DNA from: Pseudomonas gingeri
GTDB taxonomy: Bacteria; Pseudomonadota; Gammaproteobacteria; Pseudomonadales; Pseudomonadaceae
Assembly: GCF_013386115.1 (NCBI RefSeq)
Contig: NZ_JACAOR010000011.1
Coordinates: 186,001-250,000, forward strand
Reading direction: 5' to 3'
Length of the DNA stretch: 64,000 nucleotides
Shown piece by piece: positions 7,625 through 20,168 of this stretch. How positions within the stretch are numbered: the first letter of the stretch is position 1; every line of letters begins with the position of its first letter. Position numbers and translations under genes: made by a program. The notes under the pieces are model-generated. The model had not been told where the DNA came from, made no database searches, and saw only the letters and a list, made by a program, of their open reading frames with translations.

Positions 7625-9154
7625 ATGAGCTCGAACGCGTCTTTTACTCCGCCCAGCCTTTTGCTCAGCACCATCGGCCTGTCGCTGGCGACCTTCATGC
7701 AGGTGCTCGATACCACCATCGCCAACGTTGCCCTGCCGACCATTTCCGGCAACCTGGGGGTGAGTTCGGAGCAGGGCACCTGGGTCATCACCTCCTTTGC
7801 CGTGAGCAACGCCATTGCCCTGCCGCTGACCGGCTGGCTGAGCCGGCGCTTCGGTGAGGTGAAACTGTTTATCTGGGCCACGCTGCTGTTCGTGCTGGCT
7901 TCGTTCCTCTGTGGCATTTCCACGTCGATGCCCGAACTGGTTGGCTTCCGGGTCGTCCAGGGCCTCGTGGCCGGGCCGTTGTACCCGATGACCCAGACGC
8001 TGCTGATTGCCGTCTATCCGCCGGCGAGGCGCGGCATGGCCCTGGCGCTGCTGGCGATGGTCACGGTGGTCGCGCCGATTGCCGGGCCGATTCTCGGTGG
8101 CTGGATCACCGACAGTTACAGCTGGCCATGGATCTTCTTCATCAACGTGCCGATCGGCATCTTCGCCACCATGATCGTGCGCCAGCAGCTCAAGGCGCGG
8201 CCGGTGGTGACCAGTCGCCAGCCGATGGACTATGTCGGCCTGCTGACCCTGATCATTGGCGTCGGTGCGCTGCAGGTGATCCTCGACAAAGGTAACGACC
8301 TGGACTGGTTCGAGTCGAACTTCATCATTGTCGGCGCGGTGATCTCGGTGATCGCCCTGGCGGCCTTCGTGATCTGGGAAATGACCGACAAGCACCCGGT
8401 GGTCAACCTGCGCCTGTTCGCCTACCGCAACTTCCGTATCGGCACCATCGTGCTGATCCTCGGCTATGCCGGGTTCTTCGGCATCAATCTGATCTTGCCC
8501 CAGTGGCTGCAGACCCAGATGGGCTACACCGCGACCTGGGCCGGGTTGGCGGTAGCGCCGATCGGTATCCTGCCGGTGCTGATGTCACCCTTTGTCGGCA
8601 AGTATGCCAACAAGGTCGACCTGCGCCTGCTGGCGGGATTCGCCTTCCTGGCGATCGGCCTGAGCTGCTTCATGCGGGCCGGGTTCACCAATGAGGTGGA
8701 TTTCGAGCATGTGGCCCTGGTGCAACTGTTCATGGGGATCGGCGTGGCGCTGTTCTTCATGCCGACCCTGAGCATCCTGATGTCGGACCTGCCGCCGCAC
8801 CAGATTGCCGACGGCGCCGGCCTGGCCACGTTCCTGCGGACCCTCGGGGGCAGCTTCGCGGCATCGCTGACCACCTGGATCTGGATTCGCCGGGCGGACC
8901 AGCACCATGCCTACCTGAGTGAAAGCATGACCCCGTTCGATCCGGCGACCCGCAACGCCCTGGAAAATCTCGGTGGAGCGGGCAGCCAGGCCTATGGCCG
9001 ACTGGACCAGATTCTCACCAGCCAGGCGTACATGCTCTCGACCGTGGATTACTTCACGCTGCTGGGTTGGGGGTTCATGGGGCTGATGCTGCTGGTGTGG
9101 CTGGCCAAGCCGCCGTTCGCGGCCAAGGCCGGGCCCGCGGCGGCGGGGCATTGA
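7625..9154 (+). CDS. emrB: EmrB-type MFS drug efflux pump (DHA2, 14 TMS)
   Basis: 509-residue inner membrane proton antiporter of the DHA2 family. The motif C region LDTTIANVALPTI (residues 22-34) and about fourteen hydrophobic segments are visible. A long hydrophilic loop before the last membrane helix is typical of EmrB. It is the last gene of the operon, 63 bases after emrA, and ends 13 bases from the convergent lpxH. Substrates are probably hydrophobic weak acids or uncouplers, by analogy with EmrAB. This is inference. Confidence 0.93.
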   Translation: MSSNASFTPPSLLLSTIGLSLATFMQVLDTTIANVALPTISGNLGVSSEQGTWVITSFAVSNAIALPLTGWLSRRFGEVKLFIWATLLFVLASFLCGISTSMPELVGFRVVQGLVAGPLYPMTQTLLIAVYPPARRGMALALLAMVTVVAPIAGPILGGWITDSYSWPWIFFINVPIGIFATMIVRQQLKARPVVTSRQPMDYVGLLTLIIGVGALQVILDKGNDLDWFESNFIIVGAVISVIALAAFVIWEMTDKHPVVNLRLFAYRNFRIGTIVLILGYAGFFGINLILPQWLQTQMGYTATWAGLAVAPIGILPVLMSPFVGKYANKVDLRLLAGFAFLAIGLSCFMRAGFTNEVDFEHVALVQLFMGIGVALFFMPTLSILMSDLPPHQIADGAGLATFLRTLGGSFAASLTTWIWIRRADQHHAYLSESMTPFDPATRNALENLGGAGSQAYGRLDQILTSQAYMLSTVDYFTLLGWGFMGLMLLVWLAKPPFAAKAGPAAAGH

Positions 9155-9167
9155 TGTAGCGGGGGGA

Positions 9168-9914
9168 TCAGTGAGCGGGGAGGGCCGGCGGTGGAGCGAA
9201 ATCGAAGGGCGCCAGCTGGAATCCCTGCTCATCCACCTGCAAGGCCCAACCCTGGCGATCCCAGTCCCCCAGCACGATGCGTTTCGCCGCTTGCGTGCCG
9301 AGTTGCAGCTTGTGGATGGCCGGACGGTGGGTATGGCCATGGATCAGGGTATGCACGCCATGCTGCTGCATGATCCGTGGGATTTCCTCGGGGGTCACGT
9401 CAACGATGTCGTTGGCTTTCATGCGGGTCTGGGCACGGCTCTCGCTGCGCAGCTTGCGCGCCAGCCGGTGGCGGGTGCGCAGCGGCAGGTGACGCAGGAT
9501 AAACAGCGTGACCGGATTGCGCAGGTAGCGCCGCAGGCGCATGTAGGCTTCATCGCGGGTACACAGGCTGTCGCCGTGCATCAGCAGCACCGGCTCACCA
9601 TTCATCTGCACCACGCTCGGGTCCTTGAGCAGGGTGGCGCCGGCGGCCTTGCAGAAGGCCGTGCCGAGCAGGAAATCGCGGTTGCCGTGCATCAGGAAAA
9701 TCGGGGTGCCGCCATCGCTGACCTCGCGCAGCGCGGCGCAGATCGAACGTTGGAACGGGGTCATGGCATCGTCGCCGATCCAGGCTTCGAAGAAGTCGCC
9801 GAGGATGTACAACGCTTGTGCCGAACGGGCGCGCCCGGCGAGGAAATCCAGAAACGCCCGGGTGATGTCCGGGCGCTCCTCTTCCAGATGCAAATCTGAA
9901 ATCAGCAGTATCAC
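9168..9914 (-). CDS. lpxH: UDP-2,3-diacylglucosamine hydrolase
   Basis: 248-residue peripheral membrane metallophosphoesterase that makes lipid X from UDP-2,3-diacylglucosamine in lipid A synthesis. Metal-binding motifs are in order: ISDLHL (5-10), GDFFEAWIGDD (about 39-49), HGNRDFLLG (about 76-84), MHGD (about 112-115) and HGHTHRP (about 195-201). Length and motif order match LpxH rather than LpxI or LpxG. Its ATG overlaps the ppiB stop (ATGA), so the two form one translationally coupled operon. Confidence 0.95.
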   Translation of the reverse strand: MILLISDLHLEEERPDITRAFLDFLAGRARSAQALYILGDFFEAWIGDDAMTPFQRSICAALREVSDGGTPIFLMHGNRDFLLGTAFCKAAGATLLKDPSVVQMNGEPVLLMHGDSLCTRDEAYMRLRRYLRNPVTLFILRHLPLRTRHRLARKLRSESRAQTRMKANDIVDVTPEEIPRIMQQHGVHTLIHGHTHRPAIHKLQLGTQAAKRIVLGDWDRQGWALQVDEQGFQLAPFDFAPPPALPAH

Positions 9915-10414
9915 TCAACGATCTCGGCTTTCTCGATGATCACGTCTTCTGCTGGAACGTCCTGGTGGCCGGCCTTCATGGTGGTGGCAACCGCCTTGAT
10001 CTTGTCGACCACTTCGGTGCCGGCAACCACTTTGCCGAAGACCGCGTAGCCCCAGCCCTGGACGGTCTTGGCGCTGTGGTTGAGGAAGCTGTTGTCAGCC
10101 ACGTTGATAAAGAACTGGGCGGAAGCCGAATGCGGCTCCATGGTGCGTGCCATGGCCACGGTGTACTTCTCGTTCGGCAGGCCGTTGTCGGCTTCGTTCT
10201 GGATGCTTGGGCGCTTGTCTTTCTTTTCCTTCATGCCTGGCTCGAAACCGCCGCCCTGGATCATGAAGTTGCCGATGACACGGTGGAACACGGTGTTCTC
10301 GTAGTGGCCGGCCTTGACGTATTCAATGAAGTTGGCAACGGTCAGCGGGGCTTTCTCGTCGTTCAGTTCGAGAACGATCTCGCCGTGGTTGGTGGTCAGT
10401 TTGACTTGGGTCAT
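9911..10414 (-). CDS. ppiB: Cytoplasmic cyclophilin PpiB
   Basis: 167-residue peptidyl-prolyl cis-trans isomerase of the cyclophilin type. It has no signal peptide. Catalytic and pocket residues are in FHRVIGNFMIQGG and the following HSASAQFFINVADN. It is the upstream partner of lpxH and is transcribed divergently from glnS. Confidence 0.95.
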   Translation of the reverse strand: MTQVKLTTNHGEIVLELNDEKAPLTVANFIEYVKAGHYENTVFHRVIGNFMIQGGGFEPGMKEKKDKRPSIQNEADNGLPNEKYTVAMARTMEPHSASAQFFINVADNSFLNHSAKTVQGWGYAVFGKVVAGTEVVDKIKAVATTMKAGHQDVPAEDVIIEKAEIVE

Positions 10415-10568
10415 GGTAGCTATCGCTCTATTCAGGGAATTCGTGGAACTGTGGCCGAACCCGATAACGGTTCACGCCACAACCTGGCCGGGGAGTTTAA
10501 CGTGCTCGTCGGGCATTTCGAGGGGTTTTTATCCCGACGGTATTAAAAGCAGCCGTTTTCCGGGTGGC

Positions 10569-10588
10569 CCTGTCAGGGGCTTGACAGG
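10569..10588. promoter_or_regulatory. Dyad upstream of glnS
   Basis: CCTGTCA-GGGGCT-TGACAGG is a perfect 7-base inverted repeat, 71 bases before the glnS start. A possible -10 (TATGAT, 10594-10599) follows closely, so the dyad overlaps the likely promoter. No regulator is assigned. Confidence 0.4.
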
Positions 10589-10658
10589 TTCGGCTATGAT
10601 AGGGGCTTTGATTGACTCGGCCTATCCGGGCCACGCACTTGTCACGTCCAAGGATCTT

Positions 10659-12356
<1,698 letters not shown>

Positions 12357-12374
12357 TCAGTTAAGGAACGTTTT

Positions 12375-13757
<1,383 letters not shown>

Positions 13758-13772
13758 GTACACCTTGAATCG

Positions 13773-13805
13773 ACAGAAGCCCGCCTTGTGCGGGCTTCTG
13801 TTTGT
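13773..13805 (+). terminator. Intrinsic terminator after cysS
   Basis: ACAGAAGCCCGC (13773-13784) pairs with GCGGGCTTCTGT (13790-13801) over a five-base loop and runs into TTTGT. It also lies just downstream of the convergent sigma-54 activator gene and may act on both strands. Confidence 0.85.
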
Positions 13806-13817
13806 CGGGCAAGGCGA

Positions 13818-15656
13818 TCATGGCAGGGCGCGCAGGCGCTTGTACAAGGTATTGCGACTGACCCCGAGCTGTCGCGCCAGGTGGGAAATATTCCCGCCGG
13901 AGGCTTTCAGTAACTGGTTCAGGTCCTCGACGCTGTCCAGGGCCTGCGGGTTTTGCAACGGGGCCGACTCGCCGCTGTCCAGGCCGAGGTCGACGAAAAA
14001 ATCATCCGGCAGATGCTCGGCACGGATCGGCTGGTCCTCGGCCATCGCCAGTGCCACCTGGATCACGCTGTCGAGCTGGCGGATGTTGCCGGGCCAGGGG
14101 TGGCGCTCAAACAGTTCCAGCACCTCCCGGCTCAGCCCGGCCCATTGCGGGCTTTCCCGATGTCGTTCCCAGATGTGCTGGAACACCGCCTGCTTGTCGG
14201 TACGCTCGCGCAATGGCGGCAACTCCAGGGTCAGGCCGCCGATGCGGTAGTACAAGTCTTCGCGAAACAGGCCATTGGCGATCTGCTGGCGCAACGAACG
14301 GTTGGTTGCCGAAACCAGGCGGATATCCACCGGATAAGCCTCGCTGCTGCCCACCGGCTGTACACAACGTTCCTGCAACACCCGCAGCAGGCGGGCCTGG
14401 GTCGGCAGCGGCATGTCACCGATTTCATCGAGAAACAGCGTGCCCTTGTCGGCCTTGCGGATCAGTCCGATATGGCCTTTCTGGTTGGCACCGGTAAAGG
14501 CGCCTTTCTCGTAGCCGAACAGCTCCGATTCCACCAGTTCCGCCGGAATGGCCGCGCAGTTCACCGCGATCAGCGGTTGTGCGGCCCGCGAGCCGGCCCG
14601 GTGCAGGGCCTTGACGAAAACTTCCTTGCCGACCCCTGTCTCACCGTGGATCAGCAAGGCAATGCCTTTTTCCTGCAGGCGTTCGGCTTGTCGAATGGCT
14701 TTTTCCACCCGGTTGTCGCCCCAATGCAGGGCCTTGAGACCTGATCTGTCGGTCGGGGTGTCGGTTCGAGGCCTGGTTTCGGCAAATACCCGCGGCTTGA
14801 TCGGTGTGTACTTCGGCCGCTTGAGCAGGCAATGAAAACGGTTGCGGCCCGCGGCCTGCAGGGAAAACGGCAGGCCTTCCGGCTGGTTGAGCAGTTCCAG
14901 CAAGGACACATTGAACAGGCTGTCGATGCCGACCCGCGACAGGCTGATGCCCAGCAGGTTGTCCGCGCGGCGATTGGCCGACAGCACCTGGCCGCTTTCA
15001 TCGAAGATCAGCAGTCCGGCCCACTGGCTGTCGAGGTTGTTGAGCCCGGTGTTGAAGACCAGCTGGAAATGTTCGCCCTTGAACAGATTGAGGATCAGCC
15101 GGTTCTCCACCGTCTGGCTCATCATCTTGACCATGCCCAGGGTGTGGGAGGGCGGCAGGTAGCTGTCGCTGGACACATCCAGTACGGCGATGACCTGCCG
15201 GCTGGCGTCGAAGATCGGTGCCGCCGAGCCGGTCATGAAACGGTTGGCCTTGAGGAAATGTTCGTCGTGCTCGATATGCACCGCCTGCTCGCAGGCCAGG
15301 GCGGTGCCGATGGCGTTGGTGCCGGTGTAGTGCTCCTTCCAGCTGGCCCCGGGACTGAAGCCGCGCAGCAACTGCGGCTCGATAAACCTCTGGGTGCCCC
15401 AGGATGTGAGGACCTGGCCCTGATTGTCGGCGAGCATGATCAGGCAGTTGGAGTTGCTGAGAATGTTCTCGTAGTACGGCAGCACTTCCTGGTGGGTGGT
15501 CTGCACCAGTGCCTGCTGACTGTCCAGCAAGTGCGCGACCTCGTTGGCCGGCAACTGGTCGAACGCCGGCGCGGACTGGTGGCTCAGGCCGAAGCGGCGG
15601 CAGCGGCTCCAGGAGTCCTGGATGATGGTGTCGTGACTGAGAGGGGCAACGGCCAT
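13818..15656 (-). CDS. AcoR-like sigma-54-dependent activator (GAF-PAS-AAA+-Fis)
   Basis: 612-residue bacterial enhancer-binding protein. Domains in order are GAF (about 60-195), PAS (about 205-285), sigma-54 AAA+ (about 315-545) and a Fis-type HTH at the C-terminus (ISHLARQLGVSRNTLYKRL). Walker A is GETGVGKE (338-345). The GAFTGA loop that contacts sigma-54 is intact at 385-390. Start at ATG 15656 with CCGGAGA upstream; the longer frame to 15722 is not conserved-looking. It lies divergent to the ABC transporter operon, whose upstream region has a -24/-12 promoter and repeated TGTTCA sites. It is therefore probably the operon's dedicated activator, with ligand sensing by GAF. Confidence 0.92.
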   Translation of the reverse strand: MAVAPLSHDTIIQDSWSRCRRFGLSHQSAPAFDQLPANEVAHLLDSQQALVQTTHQEVLPYYENILSNSNCLIMLADNQGQVLTSWGTQRFIEPQLLRGFSPGASWKEHYTGTNAIGTALACEQAVHIEHDEHFLKANRFMTGSAAPIFDASRQVIAVLDVSSDSYLPPSHTLGMVKMMSQTVENRLILNLFKGEHFQLVFNTGLNNLDSQWAGLLIFDESGQVLSANRRADNLLGISLSRVGIDSLFNVSLLELLNQPEGLPFSLQAAGRNRFHCLLKRPKYTPIKPRVFAETRPRTDTPTDRSGLKALHWGDNRVEKAIRQAERLQEKGIALLIHGETGVGKEVFVKALHRAGSRAAQPLIAVNCAAIPAELVESELFGYEKGAFTGANQKGHIGLIRKADKGTLFLDEIGDMPLPTQARLLRVLQERCVQPVGSSEAYPVDIRLVSATNRSLRQQIANGLFREDLYYRIGGLTLELPPLRERTDKQAVFQHIWERHRESPQWAGLSREVLELFERHPWPGNIRQLDSVIQVALAMAEDQPIRAEHLPDDFFVDLGLDSGESAPLQNPQALDSVEDLNQLLKASGGNISHLARQLGVSRNTLYKRLRALP

Positions 15657-15733
15657 GGCAGTCGATCTCCGGGGTGCTTTATTGTTTTTGTTGTGGGCGG
15701 CCGCGATCGAGCCAAAAAGCATTCATCCAGTGT

Positions 15734-15803
15734 TGTTCACATTTGTTCATTGTCAACCGCCGGAGTGTTCATCTGTTCATAGGTGGTTGTTCATTTCTGT
15801 TCA
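15734..15803. promoter_or_regulatory. Six TGTTCA repeats, putative enhancer for the sigma-54 activator
   Basis: TGTTCA starts at 15734, 15744, 15766, 15774, 15788 and 15798. These form three direct-repeat pairs, and all offsets (10, 32, 40, 54, 64) are close to multiples of one helical turn. The block lies about 105-175 bases upstream of the predicted sigma-54 start, the normal place for an upstream activating sequence. Confidence 0.7.
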
Positions 15804-15880
15804 CTGGCGAATCTGCCACACCTTCCGATTTCCACTGTCCGGCGCTCTGCCCCGAGGGGTTGAGCGCTGTTTTGCGTTTC

Positions 15881-15896
15881 TGGCACGGATGTCGCT
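15881..15896 (+). promoter_or_regulatory. Sigma-54 (-24/-12) promoter of the ABC operon
   Basis: TGGCACG-GATG-TCGCT matches the consensus TGGCACG-N4-TTGCW with one change (T to C in the -12 box). The GG and GC dinucleotides are 12 bases apart as required. Predicted start is near 15907, about 45 bases before the first ATPase gene. Confidence 0.8.
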
Positions 15897-15950
15897 CTGT
15901 CCCTCGGGTGATGTGTGGCATTTGATTTCAATAATAAAAAAGGTCGAGCC

Positions 15951-17045
15951 ATGTCTTTAACGCTGGAACGCGTCAGCCGTGTGGTCGAGGGGCAGACCTG
16001 GATCAATGAGGCGAGCCTGAGTTTCGAACCCGGATCCTTCAATGTCCTGCTGGGGCGTACGCTCTCCGGCAAGACCAGTCTTATGCGCCTGATGGCCGGC
16101 CTGGACAAGCCCGACGGTGGGCGGGTGCTGATGAATGGCGTGGATGTCACCGGGCGTCCGGTGCGCTTGCGCAATGTGTCGATGGTCTACCAGCAGTTCA
16201 TCAACTACCCGACCATGACGGTATTCGAGAACATTGCCTCGCCCCTGCGCCAGGCGCGGATACCGGAGGAGCAGATCCAGGCCAAGGTCCTGGAGACCGC
16301 TCGGATGCTGCGGATCGAGAAGTTCCTGCAGCGGCATCCCCTCGAGCTTTCCGGTGGTCAGCAGCAACGCACCGCCATGGCCCGGGCGCTGGTCAAGGAT
16401 GCCGAGCTGATCCTGTTCGACGAGCCGCTGGTCAATCTCGACTACAAGCTGCGCGAAGAACTGCGCCAGGAAATGCGCGAGCTGTTCAAGGCGCGCCATA
16501 CCATTGCGGTGTATGCCACCACCGAGCCCAACGAGGCCCTGGCCCTGGGCGGCACCACCACCATTGTCCACGAGGGGCGGGTCATCCAGAGCGGCAGCAC
16601 GCCGGCGGTCTATCACCAGCCGCAGACGGTGCTGGCGGCCGAGCTGTTTTCCGAGCCGCCGATCAACCTGATGCCGGGACGGATTCTCGGCAATGAGGTC
16701 AGTTTCGCCAACTTCGTGCACTTTCCGCTGAACGTCGACCTGCGCCCCATCGGCGAAGGCGAGTTCCGTTTCGGCGTACGGCCGAGCCATATCTGCCTGG
16801 TGCCGAGCAACGACGACGACCTGGAGCTGGCGGTGACCGTGGAGCTGGCGGAAATCAGCGGCTCGGAAACCTTTCTCCACGTGCGCAACGAGCATTTCCA
16901 GCTGGTGCTGCATCTGCCCGGGGTGCATGCCTACGACGTCGATGCCTCGATCCGCATCTACATTCCGACCCATAAACTCTTTGTGTTCGACGGGCAGGGC
17001 CGTCTGGTCCAGGCCCCCGGTCGACGTGTCGCGAGGGTTGCCTGA
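15951..17045 (+). CDS. ABC transporter ATPase 1 (GlpS-like), switch histidine missing
   Basis: 364-residue MalK-type ATPase. Walker A is GRTLSGKTS (35-43), the signature is a perfect LSGGQ (133-137), and Walker B is LILFDEP (153-159) with the catalytic glutamate. The H-loop histidine, expected in the pattern Y-x-T-H, is replaced by threonine at residue 191 (YATTEP). A TOBE-like regulatory domain follows from about 240. Start at ATG 15951 after AGGTCGAG; the upstream in-frame start at 15915 is just before the operon's promoter-proximal leader and is rejected. TGATG overlap with the second ATPase shows tight coupling. Closest known system by layout: rhizobial GlpSTPQV. Confidence 0.9.
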   Translation: MSLTLERVSRVVEGQTWINEASLSFEPGSFNVLLGRTLSGKTSLMRLMAGLDKPDGGRVLMNGVDVTGRPVRLRNVSMVYQQFINYPTMTVFENIASPLRQARIPEEQIQAKVLETARMLRIEKFLQRHPLELSGGQQQRTAMARALVKDAELILFDEPLVNLDYKLREELRQEMRELFKARHTIAVYATTEPNEALALGGTTTIVHEGRVIQSGSTPAVYHQPQTVLAAELFSEPPINLMPGRILGNEVSFANFVHFPLNVDLRPIGEGEFRFGVRPSHICLVPSNDDDLELAVTVELAEISGSETFLHVRNEHFQLVLHLPGVHAYDVDASIRIYIPTHKLFVFDGQGRLVQAPGRRVARVA

Positions 17046-18138
17046 TGGCGCAGATTCATTTGCAGAACCTGGCCCACAGCTACAGCAAGAATCCGGCGGG
17101 GCCGGAGGATTACGCGATTCACGAGATGAACCATGTCTGGGAGCAGGGTGGTGCCTATGCGCTGCTCGGGCCGTCGGGGTGTGGCAAATCGACCTTGCTC
17201 AATATCATTTCCGGGCTGCTCAGCCCGTCGCAGGGACAGGTCCTGTTCGACACCACGGTGGTCAACGACCTGAGCCCGGAAAAACGCAATATTGCCCAGG
17301 TGTTCCAGTTCCCGGTGGTCTACGACACCATGACGGTGTTCGACAACCTGGCCTTTCCCCTGCGCAACCAGGGCATGGCCGAGTCGCGGGTGTTGAGCAA
17401 GGTCCAGGAAATCGCCGAGGTGCTCGACCTGCAGGCGCTGCTGCAACGCAAGGCCAGCAACCTCAGCGCCGATGAGAAGCAGAAGGTTTCGATGGGGCGC
17501 GGGCTGGTGCGCGATGACGTCTCGGCGATTCTCTTCGACGAACCGCTGACGGTGATCGACCCGCACCTGAAGTGGAAGCTGCGGCGCAAGCTCAAGCAGA
17601 TCCATGAGCAATTCAATATCACCATGGTCTACGTGACCCACGATCAGTTGGAGGCCTCGACCTTTGCCGACAAGATCGCCGTGATGTATGGCGGCCAGAT
17701 CGTCCAGTTCGGCACGCCGCGGGAGCTGTTCGAACGGCCGAGCCACACCTTTGTCGGCTATTTCATCGGCAGTCCCGGGATGAACCTGATCGACGTGCAG
17801 CCCCGGCCCGGCGGCGTCGGCTTTGCCGATACCCACCTGGAACTCTCCGAAGCCTTGCAGCAGCGGATCGCCGCGGGTGGCTGGAGTCGCCTGCAGGTCG
17901 GTATTCGTCCGGAGTTCGTGCATGTCTGGGATGAAGCCTACGAAGAGGCGTTGTGTGCTGAAGTCCGGCATGTCGAGGATCTCGGGACCTACAAGATCAT
18001 GACCCTGGACCTGGATGGCCAGGTGCTCAAGGTGCGCCTGCAGGAAGACAAGCCGGTGCCGCAGGGCCAGGCCTGGATCAGTTTCCCGGCGCAATGGCTG
18101 ATGGTCTATGCCGATGATCGCCTGCTGGAGGCCAACCC

Positions 18139-18142
<4 letters not shown>
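17045..18142 (+). CDS. ABC transporter ATPase 2 (GlpT-like), degenerate signature motif
   Basis: 365-residue MalK-type ATPase. Walker A is GPSGCGKST (42-50), Walker B is AILFDEP with glutamate at 166, and the H-loop histidine is present at 199 (YVTHDQ). The ABC signature, normally LSGGQ, reads LSADE (140-144), and the D-loop is VID instead of NLD. Together with ATPase 1 this gives one canonical and one degenerate ATP site. The stop overlaps the first permease start (ATGA). Confidence 0.9.
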
Positions 18143-19005
<863 letters not shown>

Positions 19006-19013
19006 GGTCCGTC

Positions 19014-19814
<801 letters not shown>

Positions 19815-19822
19815 GGAGTCGC

Positions 19823-20098
19823 ATGATGGATTGGATGGCCTGGACTCCACTGACCGCCGCCTTCTTCGGGGCTATCGCGCTGCTGCTGATCGGCATGACG
19901 GTCTGGGAGCTGCGTTCACCCTGTATCGAACGACGGGGTTTTCTGCCGATCACCACCAGTCGTGGCGATCGTTTGTTTATCGGGCTCCTGGGCAGCGCCT
20001 ACCTGCATCTGCTGGTAATCGGTGTCACCGACTGGAGCCTGTGGATCGGGTCGTTGCTGGCCCTGGTATGGCTGTTGGTGGTGATGCGCTGGGGTTAG
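19823..20098 (+). CDS. DUF2160 small membrane protein of the ABC operon
   Basis: 91-residue protein with three hydrophobic segments (about 7-27, 50-67 and 70-88), matching the DUF2160 family of predicted integral membrane proteins. The family occurs inside glycerol-type ABC operons, where it may be an accessory membrane subunit. Its biochemical role is not established. Two adjacent ATGs (19823 and 19826) give equal choices. GGAG lies 8-10 bases upstream. Confidence 0.8.
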   Translation: MMDWMAWTPLTAAFFGAIALLLIGMTVWELRSPCIERRGFLPITTSRGDRLFIGLLGSAYLHLLVIGVTDWSLWIGSLLALVWLLVVMRWG

Positions 20099-20168
20099 CC
20101 GGCAAGCACGGCGACTGATCCCGGATCTCTTGGGAAGCGAGCTACGTGGGAATCATCTGGAGGTGTCT

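Noticed and set aside
4847..8395. A 1182-codon open frame on the minus strand across the efflux operon
   Set aside because: Antisense shadow of the outer membrane factor, EmrA and EmrB genes caused by high GC at third positions. It is rich in His, Gln, Arg and Gly with no domain, and three well-recognised genes lie on the other strand.
10314..10658. In-frame 115-codon extension upstream of glnS
   Set aside because: It crosses the ppiB start and the glnS promoter region. The family N-terminus and start fit ATG 10659.
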